DNA of 64,000 nucleotides from Forficula auricularia (Eukaryota; Arthropoda; Insecta; Dermaptera; Forficulidae). Shown here piece after piece: positions 1 to 12,024 of the stretch. The DNA lies in contig JALMQS010000672.1 of assembly GCA_024734495.1 (NCBI GenBank), forward strand, positions 143,404 through 207,403, written 5' to 3'. Position 1 is the first letter of the stretch, and each line of letters begins with the position of its first letter. The notes below the pieces were generated by a model, which made no database searches, was not told where the DNA came from, and saw nothing but the letters and a program-made list of their open reading frames with translations. The position numbers were made by a program, and so were the translations under genes.

Positions 1-329
1 AAAAAAAATTCCCACTAAATATTTTTTGATTTGTAGATTGACTATTTTTGCTAAAAATAAATTAATGTTTTTTTTAATGTTTAAGCAAAAATATTGAAAT
101 ATAAAATATAAGTAAATAACTGGTAGGAATTAAAATCGTCAAAGTGAAGTTTGAATTTAAATTTGATTTATTAGGTTGGTGCGCCTGGATTTAGGCAACA
201 TATTGCGCGCTGAAGAATGAAAGCTGCGTAAGAGCCAGGCGAGGGGCCAGTCGTGGCTTACAATTTGTTGTCTAGATTTATTTTACCAACATTTTCAGGT
301 TGGAATAATAAATAGGGTAACCAAACGCC
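1..329. other. AT-rich unassigned stretch
   Basis: No gene or repeat from elsewhere in the window was recognised here. The first 170 bases are A/T-dominated; a slightly GC-richer piece follows at about 175-260. Confidence 0.4.
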
Positions 330-500
330 TTCTAGACCCCCCACCCCCAACCTCCACCCCAAGCCCGCCCCCGAAACCCCACACCTCACCCCACACCTTT
401 GGATCCCATACCTCCTGCGCTCCCCACATCCATTCCCACCCCGCACCCAGTTTTTGCATTTCTGGCCCTCTAGTGGCCCACAGATTATATACTATATATA
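330..500 (-). repeat. C-rich Helitron-type internal segment
   Basis: A dense C-rich run is followed by CAGTTTTTGCATTTCT and a 'gtggcccacagattat' block. The same order occurs at about 9235-9500, 12840-12940, 19990-20100, 31000-31160 and 39750-39880, and on the other strand (G-rich) in + oriented Helitrons. The terminal hairpin is not visible here, so this is a fragment. Confidence 0.5.
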
Positions 501-548
501 AGAGCCTAGATTAATTTGTAACAACGCTGAGAGAATTTTCTTTAAAAA

Positions 549-628
549 AATTACCCTCTTGCCTAGAATCGAACCGACGAACTCTTGAACTAAGGGCATT
601 AGCTCTAGCCATTAGACCAATGTAACAT
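549..628 (-). repeat. tRNA-like (SINE-type) head
   Basis: Read on the minus strand this has a B-box-like GGTTCGATTCT (565-575) and an A-box-like TAATGGCTAGAGC (602-614), spaced as in a tRNA. The same sequence on the + strand is at 13886-13965, and the flanks match in both copies, so it is a dispersed tRNA-derived repeat and not a functional tRNA gene. I could not fold a clean cloverleaf by eye. Confidence 0.5.
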
Positions 629-1237
629 TAATATTTATTACTTGATTTCTGTTACTAAAACTATATATTTTTGATTTAGACTTTGTGTCGAGATAATATT
701 GTATTCATTTGAACTCGAATGAAAATGAAAAAACACCAATAGATTTTAAATCAAGAAACATTAAATATATATTAATTAACGAGGCAAATTTGAAATATAA
801 TTGTAAACTGGACTCGAATTTTGAAATGAAAGACTCCAATTCATTTTAAATTAAGAAACATTAAATATATTGATAATTATTCCTCCTCCCCCCCCTCACC
901 ACTCAAAAATTAAAGAGGCAAAACTTTCAAGAGACGATGTATTTTCGGCAGTTTACAAGTATACATTTGGATTGTGGTTTTTTTAAGAGAAATAAAAATT
1001 TTCGACCGAGACGCTGCCCGCCAGGGCACCAGCTCGGAGGGCCGAGCTTTGAGGGCGTGCCGAAGTCACGCACGAAAAGCTCGTGTGTATATAGGTATAC
1101 TAGCTTCAAGGCCCGCCTTCGGCGGTCCTCTTACTAGCCAGAGGGCACGCCCCTTGGACCCCCCCTCACTCACACCACCAGCCTGCCCAACACCCGCTCC
1201 AACACAACCCGTGATCTCCACCAAGCTTTTGCATTTG
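629..1237 (-). repeat. Dispersed repeat, inverted relative to 13471-13885
   Basis: This segment matches 13471-13885 in the opposite orientation, including a GC-rich part near 1000-1090 (GACGCTGCCCGCCAGGGCAC) that has its counterpart near 13500-13550. With the adjoining tRNA-like head it forms one repeat unit. After about 1100 come a 'gcccgccttcggcggtcc' piece and a C-rich run like those at 60190-60480. Open frames here are by-products of the repeat. Confidence 0.55.
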
Positions 1238-1434
1238 ACCACTCATTCTAGAAACTTGATTTTTATCACATTGTCTAGGAAATTTTGTTGACTTGAACGT
1301 TTACTTGGACAGCTTTTTGGTTAAAAGTCTTAGATTTATAGATATCTAGCATTTTCCATGACAGGAATTGATCCATTATTTCAAAAAATTGCAATTTTCC
1401 CATCATTAAAAATAATTTTTAAGAAAAAAATAAA

Positions 1435-2172
1435 AACCGACTTCAAAAAATGAAATGCAACAAATATAAAATCCACTAAAAGGTATAAAATAATTATTAT
1501 CTTATTTAGTTACAACTAAATATTAACAAGAAATTACTTTTTGAAGTCGGTGCCAAACAAACTATACCTATAAGCGAGCGTACCCGCCAAACGTACTAAG
1601 TAAGATCCGTCGAGTGCAATTCATAAAAGGTATATGTTTGGCACCAACTTCAAAAAGTAATTTCGTGTTAATATTTTGTCGTTTAGTTGTAACTAAATAA
1701 GATAATAATTATTTTATACCTTTTAGTGGATTTTATATTTGTTGCATTTAATTTTTTGAAGTCGGTTTTTATTTTTTTCTTAAAAATTATTTTTATTTTT
1801 CTCTTTTTAGTGATGTTATTAATAGTCAAGTGATATGATCACCATATCATCAGAACTTGACCAAATTAATATGACACCATCCCTAAGACACCCCCTTTCG
1901 AATAAAAAAAGAACTATCGAAATCGGTTCATAAACAAAGAGGTTAGGTCTAAACAAACCTAATAAAAAAGGTCTAATACCTATGAAAAAAAACAAAAAAA
2001 AAAATGGCACCAATCGGAAGCTGGACCCAATCGACTAGACTGGATCCATGCAAAAAAAATTTTTAAAATCGGTTGAGAATTGGCGGAGATATGAGGTAAC
2101 ATAGACACAAAAAAAAAAAAAGAAAAAAAAATTCAGTCGAATAGAGAACCTCCTCCTTTTTTGAAGTCGGTT
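1435..2172 (-). mobile_element. CCGACTTC-family non-autonomous DNA element
   Basis: Both outer ends carry the inverted repeat AACCGACTTCAAAAAA (1435-1450, and its complement at 2157-2172). The left half is itself a roughly 320-bp palindrome with arms ending in CCGACTTC and a loop containing 'gcgagcgtacccgccaaacg'. The right half contains the conserved block that gives similar short open frames in every copy (for example on the minus strand at 1819-2013). It lies inside a foldback of family D. No transposase is encoded. Confidence 0.7.
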
Positions 2173-2772
2173 AAAAATAAAAACTACTAATCTTAGAAAC
2201 TTGATTTCTGTCTCATTCTTTAGGAAATTCTGTTGAGTTGAACGTTTTTTTGTAGCACTTTTTTGATAAAACTCTTAGATTTATAGATATCCTACATTTT
2301 CCAAACAGGATATGATCCGAATCCTTAAAAGCCTCATGGGAAAATGCTTGTTATCTATAAATCTAAGAGTTTTTAAAAAATATGGTCCAAGAAAACATTC
2401 AAGTCAACAAAATCTCCTATAGAATGAGATAGGAATCAAGTTTCTAGGCTGAGTGGTTTTCAATTTATGAGGGGAAAATTGCGATTTTTTATAATTCACA
2501 AATGTAACCAGTGCTCGTACGCCAAAACTAATAATTTTACGAATAAAAGATAAATACCTAAATTGTAGGAAATTTTTTCTAGTTTCATTTTGTATATAAT
2601 TGTTTTAATCGAGGAATTGAGTCAGAAAGGAGATATTGTCAAAAAAGTGCTTTTAGGCGCCATTTTTCCAATATGGCGTCGCGAACGGCAAAGATACGAG
2701 CTAGTACAGTTGAAATTCGGAAATAGCACATCAAAATCTATAAAATTACTTATTTTCAAAACTCCCAGTAAA

Positions 2773-4812
2773 AATTAATTTAGAATTCCGCGGAGTAAAC
2801 TCGCGAGCAAATCCACTCAACGGAATTTTTAACAAATTATAAGTAAATTTGTTTTTCTAGTATATTTATACAAATATAGAAAATTATCAAATTAATTAAA
2901 TTAATCTTAAGAAATTCAAAGAGAAATTCAAAGATGTTTTTATAAAGCGAAATTTAGAGAGTGCTTGGCGAGACTGCCGTTTTGTAAGAGCCATTGAGGT
3001 CCGGCTGATTCTCCATCCTGAGCTAAGTATTCTCTAAATTTCGCTTTATGAACACATCTTTGAATTTACTTGGATCAATTTGGATTAATTCGATAATTTC
3101 CTACTATTTGTATAAATATACTAGAAAAACAAATTTACTTATAATTTGTTAAAAATTCCGTTGAGTGGATTTGCTCGCGAGTTTACTCCGCGGAATTCTA
3201 AATTAATTTGTATCATCTCTCTATGTAAGAATAGACTTGTAAAAGGCGTCTGAATCGAGAGGAAGTAATATATAAAGAACTTGAGATGCCACGTCCCTCT
3301 GGGTGGTCCGGGGTGGGGTATCATCGCGGGCTATACGCGGATTGATACCGGGTAACACCTAGATGGACGCATATCTTTTTTCGCTCTCTTGGTTCAGGAT
3401 GGAGAATCAGCTGGACCTCAATCGGTTCTTATAAAACGGTAGTCTCGCTAAGTATTCTCTAAATTTCGCTTTATAAAAACATCTTTGAATTTCTCTTTGA
3501 ATTTCTTAAGATTAATTTAATTAATTTGATAATTTTCTATATTTGTATAAATATACTAGAAAAACAAATTTACTTATAATTTGTTAAAAATTCCGTTGAG
3601 TGGATTTGCTCGCGAGTTTACTCCGCGGAATTCTAAATTAATTTGTATCATCTCTCTATGTAAGAATAGACTTGTAAAAGGCGTCTGAATCGAGAGAGTA
3701 ATATATAAGAACTTGAGATGCCATGTCCCTCTGGGTGGTCCGGGGTGGGGTATCATGCGGGCTATACGCGGATTGATACCGGGTAACATCCAGATGGACC
3801 ATATCTTTTTTCGCTCTCTTGGTTCAGGATGGAGAATCAGCTGGACCTCAATGGTTCTTATAAAACGGTAGTCTCGCTAAGTATTCTCTAAATTTCGCTT
3901 TATAAAAACATCTTTGAATTTCTCTTTGAATTTCTTAAGATTAATTTAATTAATTTGATAATTTTCTATATTTGTATAAATATACTAGAAAAACAAATTT
4001 ACTTATAATTTGTTAAAAATTCCGTTGAGTGGATTTGCTCGCGAGTTTACTCCGCGGAATTCTAAATTAATTTGTATCATCTCTCTATGTAAGAATAGAC
4101 TTGTAAAAGGCGTCTGAATCGGAGAGAGTAATATATAAGAACTTGAGATGCCATGTCCCTCTGGGTGGTCCGGGGTGGGGTATCATGCGGGCTATACGCG
4201 GATTGATACCGGGTAACACCTAGATGGACCATATCTTTTTTCGCTCTCTTGGTTCAGGATGGAGAATCAGCTGGACCTCAATGGTTCTTATAAAACGGTA
4301 GTCTCGCTAAGTATTCTCTAAATTTCGCTTTATAAAAACATCTTTGAATTTCTCTTTGAATTTCTTAAGATTAATTTAATTAATTTGATAATTTTCTATA
4401 TTTGTATAAATATACTAGAAAAACAAATTTACTTATAATTTGTTAAAAATTCCGTTGAGTGGATTTGCTCGCGAGTTTACTCCGCGGAATTCTAAATTAA
4501 TTTGTATCATCTCTCTATGTAAGAATAGACTTGTAAAAGGCGTCTGAATCGAGAGAGTAATATATAAGAACTTGAGATGCCATGCCCCTCTGGGTGGTCC
4601 GTGGTGGGGTATCATGCGGGCTATACGCGGATTGATACCGGGTAACATCCAGATGGACCATATCTTTTTTCGCTCTCTTGGTTCAGGATGGAGAGATCAG
4701 CTGGACCTCAATGGTTCTTATAAAACGGTAGTCTCGCTAAGTATTCTCTAAAATTTCGCTTTATAAAAACATCTTTGAATTTCTCTTTGAATTTCTTAAG
4801 ATTAATTTAATT
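2773..4812. repeat. Block of ~429-bp tandem repeats with one inverted partial copy, flanked by a 13-bp duplication
   Basis: Four direct copies of a roughly 429-bp unit run from about 3020 to 4812; the landmark CTGGGTGGTCCG recurs near 3300, 3730, 4160 and 4589. The left end, about 2773-2960, is the same sequence in inverted orientation, so about 2773-3205 can fold on itself. The block is bounded by the direct duplication AACTCCCAGTAAA (2760-2772 and 4813-4825), which interrupts a family-D end, so the whole block behaves as one insertion. Open frames inside the units are repeated artefacts. Confidence 0.75.
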
Positions 4813-4840
4813 AACTCCCAGTAAACTTTCCAGGTAAAAC

Positions 4841-5374
4841 TAGCATCACCTTTAAACATAGTAGTTTTGAGCAGGGTGCACAAAATACGCCTGGAATCGT
4901 AACTATAAGCACATAGTAGTAATATGATCTTAATTCGTTTTGAGTAGCGATGGATGCATTGGCAGAGTTTCCTAATTGCTTCTCTCGCCCTTAATGGATG
5001 GACTGCTTCACTCCTTGGGCTCATTTATCTCCCTGCTTTCGTTCTTGGGGTGCAAATGGCTGTCGCTTTTGAGAGAAAAAAAAGAAGTTGTTTCTTAAAA
5101 TTCTTTCTGCTTTTAATTAAAAAGAAAAGAAAAGAAAAAAAAATTGCTTTTTAAAAGAATGTCAATTGCTATTCGGTCTACTGAAGCAGCCATCTCTGTC
5201 ACGATAGCGCATCCATCCATCATCGATTCCACCATCAGAGATGGGCAAATCACAAGTGTTAAATGAATGAACCACTAAATAACATTGAAACATTAAAATC
5301 CATTCAGGAATGTATAGATCAAGGGTGTCCAACCAGCGTTAATATAAATGCGGCCCTACACAAAATCGTAAACT
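4841..5374. other. Unassigned, no gene seen
   Basis: No recognisable coding signal. It contains an A-rich run around 5080-5150 and a slightly GC-richer stretch near 4950-5060, with no match elsewhere in the window that I noticed. Confidence 0.4.
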
Positions 5375-6620
5375 TATGAAAATAAACTCCAATGGATCGT
5401 TGCTAAACTTTATCCAAATTCATTTGAAATATCAATATGTTTATTCCTTTATTATTAATCAGATATCACTTGCGATTTGCAGTTCATGTTGACTTTAATT
5501 CAAAAATAATGATGGATTATCATTTAATAGTCGAGGAATAACCATTCTACATTGGATTTTTGACGTTTCGGTTATTATTGGTAACCATTGCTAAAGACAT
5601 GGAGAAATCGACTTAAAATCTCAAGCTTGAGTTGTTTACGAAAAAAATTTTAGTCTTTTTGATTTTAAGTCGATTCTTCCACATTTTCAGTAAAGGTTCC
5701 CATTAATAGTCAAATCATCAAAAATGGAATACAATAAGGTTATTCCTCTAGTATTAGATAAGAATTGATCGTTATTTTTGATTTTAAGACGTTTCCTCCA
5801 TGTCTTCAGCAATGGTTACCAATAATAATCGAAGCGTCAAAAATCTAATGTAGAATGGTTATTCCTCAAGTACTAGATGAGAATCAATCGCTATTTTTGA
5901 TTTTAACTCGATTCCTCTATGTCTTCAGCAAAGGTAACGGATAAGAAAACAACGCAGTTTCTATGGTTACTTATAAAATTTCCTCCCAAATTTTTAGCAT
6001 TTCACAGCGAGAAGCCTATCCATTCTTACTTAAGTTAGGTTGAATGAGCTATATGAAAACGATCAAATGAGTAATTTTTAAAGAATTTAAAATAAAAAAT
6101 TAAAAAGTATTATCTTACTCTAGAGTAAAGTACTTTAAAATATAATTTTACTAAAAACTTTCTATAACTTTTTTTGTGGTCCCCAAGGTACTTAATTAGG
6201 ATATTAAATTTCATCAAAATTGGTTAAGTCCTTTTCAAGATATTTAGAAAAAACTAAAAAAGTACTGAAATAAAGTACTAATGTTTGTAAGCCGATAAAT
6301 ACCAAAAACTAAACAGCGCTTCATTTTGTTAAACTAATTTTACGTTTTCAATTTCATTTCAATTGGTTCAACGATGTGGAAAAAATCGTGGACGAAAAAA
6401 ACGATAACATCCAAATGAAAAAAATGGCACTTTTTGGCCTCTCGACGAGACCCCATATAATTTTTGGCAAAACCGTCACGTGCTAAAATTCAAGCTAATT
6501 GAATGCTACAATTTGTGACTTTAATTGTGTCCATGGGTTCCATAGTCTTTACCTGAGGACCCTTTGAAATCGCACTTGCTGCGAGACCGATTACAATACT
6601 TTAATAATAAATAATAATAA
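5375..6620 (+). repeat. Dispersed 1.2-kb repeat, family E
   Basis: Matches 53487-54720 over its whole length, 41320-42110 in part, and the start of another copy at 63945-64000. Landmarks are 'ggatcgttgctaaac' at the start, several short inverted pieces around 'ggtaaccattgctgaagac', then 'cctctcgacgagaccc' and 'gagaccgattacaatac' near the end. No coding sequence was found. Confidence 0.6.
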
Positions 6621-7364
6621 TAAACTAATAAACATAAAGCCAAAAAGCGTGCGCCCCATACTTTTTGACATTATGTTTATTAGTTACAGTACAATATTTT
6701 GTACTTTTAGAGAATTACCTAGAAAAGCGTGTTTTTTAATTTTTTAAAATGTTCCTGAATTCTCTCCGAAATCTGAATTGTGTTAAGTATATATATAGTA
6801 TTTGTAATCTAACTTGGTGATGGTTTATTTGTGAAACACCATTAACTCCAACCTAATAGAATTTATTTGTAATCTGATTGATTGTGATTTTATGTTTGTT
6901 GTTGTTGTTTTAGTATTATTTTTCGTTAGTTGTTTGCATTTATTCAGATTGTTCGAAACCCATGGTTGTTTTACGATTGTTCATAAAATACCCCCAACAG
7001 ACACACTCACACACTGACAGACAGATTGCACTTTTTCCATTCTCGGTAAACCGCCCTCGATATATATTTATTAGCTGTCGTTCGCGAAAGGGGTAAAAGG
7101 GTCGCGAACCTTTGTGTTCAATGTGACCCTGAGAAACCCTCCAGGACAGGCTGGGGCAGAAAACGCTTATCCTGAACGACAGGTGGTCGACTCTTTAAAT
7201 AATAAAACCTCCCACGCCGCCTGGCTGCTTGGCCGGCTGAATATTAATTTCCCAGACACAGTTGCAACACTTGACCACTTGGCCACATTTGCAGGCATCG
7301 AGGCTCCGTGCGGGGTTTCGATTTTTATCTTCACCAGATTGTTCTTCAAAATTCTAAAGAGAAA
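6621..7364. other. Unassigned; GC-richer island at 7060-7330
   Basis: The first 400 bases are plain AT-rich sequence. From about 7060 to 7330 the composition is clearly richer in G+C and single-copy in this window. An open frame from 7114 runs through it into the following Helitron and has no recognisable family, so I do not call a gene. An untranslated or regulatory piece of the downstream receptor gene is possible but unsupported. Confidence 0.35.
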
Positions 7365-8011
7365 TCTACTCTTATTAAACGAGCAAAAATTGTTTATATA
7401 TTTATTTGTTTGTATCTTAATTCTATTTTGAAAACGTCTCTACCGATTTTGATGAAACAAAAAATTCTATTAACAAGTTTTGAGGATGAGAAATCGATCT
7501 GGCTAGGTCTGGACCTCGACAAATTTCATCCTAATTGATCTTTTCTTAATTAAAGTAATTATTGATAAATGAAAAGTTTGTTTACATTTTTTTCAATTAT
7601 CTTTTATTTTTAATTGGTTTTTTAATTTTAAAACCCACTAATAGGTTATAACAAATATTATACTTATACACAATTGGCCAAGAGTCTAGAAATGATATGA
7701 GGGAGAGAATGAGAGAGAATTAAGATCCAATCGACTTGATTGGGGAATAATGGAATTGAAATAATTATCGGAAAATAAGTTTTTTATCTAATTAGATTTT
7801 TCCTCTTATTAAAAACAAGGACTAAAGATGAATAAGGACACTCGATGGTGGAGAAGTAATCTCAGAAGTCGAAGCTCAAATACAATGTATACATTAATTC
7901 ATGTAAAATAATTGGTTCAATAAAATTTAAACATTTCGATTTTTGAATTCCTTGAATTTCAAATAATTATAATTTCACAATGTAGTCTAGTCATTTGGTT
8001 CTAAAAAAGAA
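7365..8011 (+). mobile_element. Helitron 5' fragment
   Basis: Starts with TCTACTCTTATTAAACGAGC, the shared 5' end of the Helitron-type family here. The conserved interior follows (tccgattttgatgaaac, aggatgag, 'cccactaatagg', and the 'gatggtggagaagtaatct' block also seen near 15545 and 25755). No 3' end is present; family D starts at 8012. Confidence 0.6.
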
Positions 8012-9115
8012 GGTTACATGGAAAGTTTTCTCGGAGTTTTGAAAAATGCTAATTTATAGATTTTGATGTGCTCTTTCCGAATTTCAACTTTCCCACCTCG
8101 TATCTTTGTCATTTTCGCCGCCATCTTGGAAAAATGACGTCTAAAAGCAGTTTTTTGACAATATCTCCTTTCCGACTTATTTCACGATACATACATTTAT
8201 ATACAAAATGAAACTAGAGAAAATTTCCTACAATTTATGTAATCACCTTTTTTTATGTAAAATTGATAATTTTGGCATACGAGCGCCGCAAACTATTATA
8301 CATCTACGTCAACCCGTGATATTTAATTTTAACTGATTACATTTGTGATTTATAAAAAATCGTAGTTTTTCCTTCATAAAATGAAAACCACTCACCCTAG
8401 AAACTTGATTCTTATCACATTATCTAAGAAATGTTGTTGACTTGGACGTTTACTTGGACCACTTTTGTTAAAACTCTTAGATTTATAGATATTTAGCATT
8501 TTCTATGACAGGAAATGATCTATTGTTTCTAAAAAATCGCAGTTTTACCTTCATATAATGACAAACCCTAGAAACGTGATTCCTATCACATTCTCTAGTA
8601 AATTTTATTTACTTGAAATTTTATTTGGACCGCTTTTTGATAAAACTCTTAGATTTATAGATATCCTACATTTTCCGGACTAGTCCAATCCTCAAAAGCG
8701 TAATGGAAAATGCTGGATATCTATAAATCTAAGACTTTTAACAAAAAGTGGTCCATGGAAACGTTCAAGTAAACAAAATTTCCTACAGAATGAAATAGGA
8801 ATCGACTTCCTAGGATGAGTGGTTTTTATTTGATCTAATCTGTTAAAATTAAATGTCACGGTTTGGCGGAGATGTATAATAGTTTGCGGCGCTCGTACGC
8901 CAAAACTATTAATTTTATGAAAAAAAAGGTCATTACATAAATTGTAGGAAATTTTTTCTAGTTAAATTTTGTATATTGATGTTTTTATCGTGAAATAAGT
9001 CGTAAAGGAGATATTGTTAAAAAACTGCTTCTAGAAGCCATTTTTCCAATATGGCGGCGCGAATGACAAAGATACGAGCTGGAAAAGTTGAAATTCGGAA
9101 AGAGAATATAAAAAA
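8012..9115. repeat. Foldback family D
   Basis: The left end reads GGTTACATGGAAAGTTTTCT. The two halves (about 8012-8560 and 8690-9115) are largely inverted copies of each other, both containing 'ttgaaattcggaaagag' and 'aaaatttcctacaatt' in opposite orientations. The right end is truncated compared with 38684-39642. Non-coding. Confidence 0.6.
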
Positions 9116-9149
9116 ATATAAAATGATATTAAATTGCGAATTTAAAGGT

Positions 9150-10083
9150 GGCGCTATCCCCTACAAATCCACTTTGAATTTTCAAGTTTTAAAGGGTAAA
9201 AGTTTTTCCTTAACTTAAAGCCTTGTTTACAGGCACGTAACCCCGCACTCCCCACCAACCCAATCATGTTCAATCCCATCTGTGCGTATGCCCGTATTTG
9301 GATTCTGATAACCTAAAGCCGTAGAAAGTTCGTTCTTATACCATAATGTTTGCTTCAACACACCTCTCCCCAACCACTGCACACCCACTCCGCCCCACCC
9401 CACCACAACCGCGTCTCCTATCCCCGGATCCCCCACAACTACAACCCCCCACATCCACCCCACCCCGCACCCAGTTTTTGCATTTCTAGCTTTTTAATGT
9501 TCCACATATTATGTGTATATAGCTGTTTACTCGTACACCAATTTGCCCACATTCGTTCATATTGACCAACATTATAAAAAATAAATAGGAAAATAATAAT
9601 AAAAAAAATATTCGTATAGGGTCTGAAATAAAAACATAAAATTAAATAAGATTTGTTTCCAAGTTATATAAAAAAAAGCCACTTTTTAATTTGTAAACAC
9701 ACCTGTTTTGCTATGAATTTAGACACCTGTTAATTAAAAACAAACAAAAATTCCTAATTTTAATATAATATATTAATATTTGCTATAACCTATTAGTGGG
9801 TTTTAAAATTGAAAAACCAATTATTAAATCAAAAGATAATTAAAAAAAAATTAAAAAAAAATTTATTGAGATTTTCATCTATCAATAATTACTTTAATTA
9901 AGAAAAGATCAATTAAGATGAAATTTGTAGAGTCCAGACCTAGCCAGATCGTTTTTTCTCATCCTCCTTTGGTTTCATCAAAATCGGTAGAGCCGTTTTC
10001 AAAACAGAACTAAGGATACAAATATACAAACAAATGTAGTAAAAAAAAATATACAATTTTTGCTCGTTTAATAAGAGTATAGA
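9150..10083 (-). mobile_element. Helitron-type element, minus orientation
   Basis: The 5' end on the minus strand is the complement of TAAACGAGC at 10062-10083. Moving left come the conserved interior, the block 'acacctgttaattaaaaac', then the C-rich segment at about 9235-9480. The hairpin and GGTACTA 3' end are decayed near 9210-9240. Confidence 0.55.
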
Positions 10084-10740
10084 TTTTTACAATTTTTTCT
10101 CTATAGAAGACTGTGAATCACTTGGTTAACTTTTTCTCCAGCCCAAGGGGATGGATGTTTCCTTTAATTTGCTGGTCGTGATCTTGTCTCTGCCTTGCCC
10201 TCTTGCTGTCTTTTAGGCATGATAGTAGCATCCTTGTCTGTCAACCAGCCAGCCCTCAAGCAACTGTGCCCTTCTGTCCTGATGATGGATTAATCACATT
10301 AACAAAACTCTTCCTCCAACTTTCTTATCATCCAACCACTTTTTATTTTGCTTTATCATCCCCCCCCCCGCCCGCCCGCGCCCCCTCCCCGCCCTTTCCA
10401 ACTTTTTTTTTATCACTGCAACATTTTTAAATATGAAAAGAGATAGAAGAGAAATGTAAATGGTGCGGGGGTGGGGGTGAGATGGCTGTGGCTGCATTCA
10501 GCCCCCCCCCCCAACTAGAGCCCTAGACAATACAAAATACACAATACAACAGTTTCACTTGTCACAGTAATGGAAATAAAATCACTCCAAAGTTATTAAC
10601 GTGTGTGTTTCGAGTAGATTTGAACATCTACACTATATTATTTATTGATGTAGGTATATGCTTTTATACCCTGCCTTTGTCAGTAAATGTACCAGCCCGA
10701 TAGCTGAATTAAATTAAATTAGAGAACAAAGAACATATTT
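10084..10740. other. Unassigned; contains pure C tracts
   Basis: No gene recognised. A C-rich stretch at about 10361-10400 and a C run at 10503-10511 produce short proline-rich open frames on both strands that have no support. The remainder looks single-copy. Confidence 0.4.
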
Positions 10741-10921
10741 TTCAATTCTACACTGAAAAAACAATTTCTTTATAATAAATATATTGGTAGAGTTGAGCAT
10801 TTTTAATGAGCTCTTATTTATTCCAAAGATATTTTATTAATAATCAACATATATCGAAATCATTTTTTAGGTATTTAATCCAAATATATTATATACTTGA
10901 GTGATATATATTTATTCTATT
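10741..10921 (+). repeat. Short interspersed repeat, family S (intact copy)
   Basis: Begins near 'ttctacactgaaaaaac' and runs through 'taataatcaacatatatcg' to 'atatacttgagtgat'. The same sequence is on the opposite strand at 46119-46196 plus 47509-47620, where a LINE interrupts it. This copy serves as the unoccupied reference for that insertion. Confidence 0.6.
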
Positions 10922-11017
10922 CCCAGGTAACACACAATATCCTCAGAATATTCTAAGAAGATTTAAATGTCCTTAGAATATCCTTAGAATATTCTTAGGA
11001 TATTGTGGTTACCTGGG
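10922..11017. repeat. Near-perfect 96-bp hairpin
   Basis: CCCAGGTAAC at the left pairs with the complementary end at 11011-11017. Between them are complementary arms (ACAATATCCT.. with ..AGGATATTGT) made of 'ttagaatatt' steps. It abuts family S. A miniature inverted-repeat element is likely; no TSD was identified. Confidence 0.6.
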
Positions 11018-11080
11018 TTATAGATATCTCATACTAAATGAATCTCTTGTTTATTTCTATTGAAACCTCTTATTATATTA

Positions 11081-11168
11081 GTTAATAGAGTAAAGGGGTG
11101 TGTAGTTTCACAGTGAAAGGGTGGTGTAGGTTTTCACTAGTGAAACTACACACCTTTACTCTATTAAC
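11081..11168. repeat. 88-bp inverted repeat
   Basis: GTTAATAGAGTAAAG at 11081 pairs with its complement ending at 11168 (arms about 29-31 bp), with a short loop. A second shifted pairing exists between 'ggtgtaggttttcac' and 'aaaacctacacc' just downstream, so the region can fold in two alternative ways. Confidence 0.55.
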
Positions 11169-11269
11169 TAACATCATGTTTCACCTAAAACCTACACCAC
11201 TTTCCATAAGTAAGAACTCTTATTATATATAAACAAATGTTTTTTTATCATAAAAATGACTTAGATTTG

Positions 11270-11639
11270 TCGCAAATACTGATATCTTAATAATTAAGAT
11301 ATTTAAAAAAAAAATTAACAAAAATTTTGTTTACATTTTTTTAATTATTATTTTTTTTTTTTTTAATTTTAAAACCCACTATAAAATTATAAGAAATATT
11401 AATATATATTAAAATTAGATTACCTCGTAGCTTAAATCAAATATAATAATTAATTAAAATTTTTATCTAAATAATTCAACCAAATAAATATTTATATAAT
11501 TCATTTGATTGAATATATGTAGATTATACATCAAATGAATATATAAATCTTCTAGTCAGAAATACATACCTATATTTATTATAAAAAAATTATTCAAGTT
11601 TATATCAATTCCTTGTTGTAATTACGTATTATTCTATTT
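11270..11639. repeat. AT-rich Helitron remnant
   Basis: Around 11310-11420 the order 'tttacatttttttaatt', poly-T, 'ttttaaaacccacta', 'ttaaaattag' follows the Helitron interior seen at 7580-7680 and 24510-24610. The rest is AT-rich sequence without features. Confidence 0.4.
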
Positions 11640-11915
11640 AAATACCGAAATATTAAATTTAACTATTCCATTATTTTGCTCAAATAACAATATTTTCATA
11701 ATTTACTTATTAGTGTTTGGTTCAAATAGCGGCATCTTAGCAATTAATATATCTAGAGTTGGTACGAAAATATGAGAATACTTAAAATACCATACGTATA
11801 TTATTTATTCATATTTAAGAGAGATTGATTTCGCCATAATTACCTTCACCATCTATTCATATCAAATAAAATTTCTTAACTATAACATATCGTTTTATCA
11901 GTGTAGCCACTGATC
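11640..11915 (+). repeat. Dispersed repeat, family T
   Basis: Landmarks: 'aatattaaatttaacta', 'aatagcggcatctta', 'gattgatttcgcc', ending near 'ttatcagtgta'. Copies are at 35491-35711 (minus), 43391-44080 and 44340-44510. Non-coding. Confidence 0.6.
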
Positions 11916-12024
11916 CCAGTACTCAATCTAATACTTAATGTGTATTTTTACTTGAGCCCTTGTTCCTCCCCGCATATAATAAACTAATAATAATAATAAT
12001 TTTCCCTTTTTTTCTTTGTTTCAG

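Larger units (their letters stand above)
1238..4840. repeat. Foldback family D, copy split by two insertions
   Basis: Pieces 1238-1434, 2173-2772 and 4813-4840 reconstruct one element matching 8012-9115 and 38684-39642. The signature is repeated 'ctcttagatttatagatat' pieces in both orientations and the end sequence CTCCCAGAAAACTTTCCGGG. A CCGACTTC element (1435-2172) and a tandem-repeat block (2773-4812) interrupt it. Confidence 0.6.

Noticed and set aside
549..628. Functional tRNA gene
   Set aside because: A dispersed copy with the same flanks exists at 13886-13965 and the stems look imperfect, so a SINE-type relic is more likely.
3574..4648. Repeated open frames (about 71 codons) on the minus strand beginning MLPGINPRIARMIPH
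   Set aside because: They occur once per 429-bp tandem unit, break in some units, and have no protein family; a by-product of the repeat.
5560..5880. Further CTGAAGA..GAAACG motifs in family E
   Set aside because: The two halves occur, but in the wrong relative order or strand for the stem arrangement seen in the foldbacks.
7114..7431. 105-codon + frame in a GC-richer island
   Set aside because: Runs into the Helitron at 7365, no recognisable domain, no splice or conservation support.
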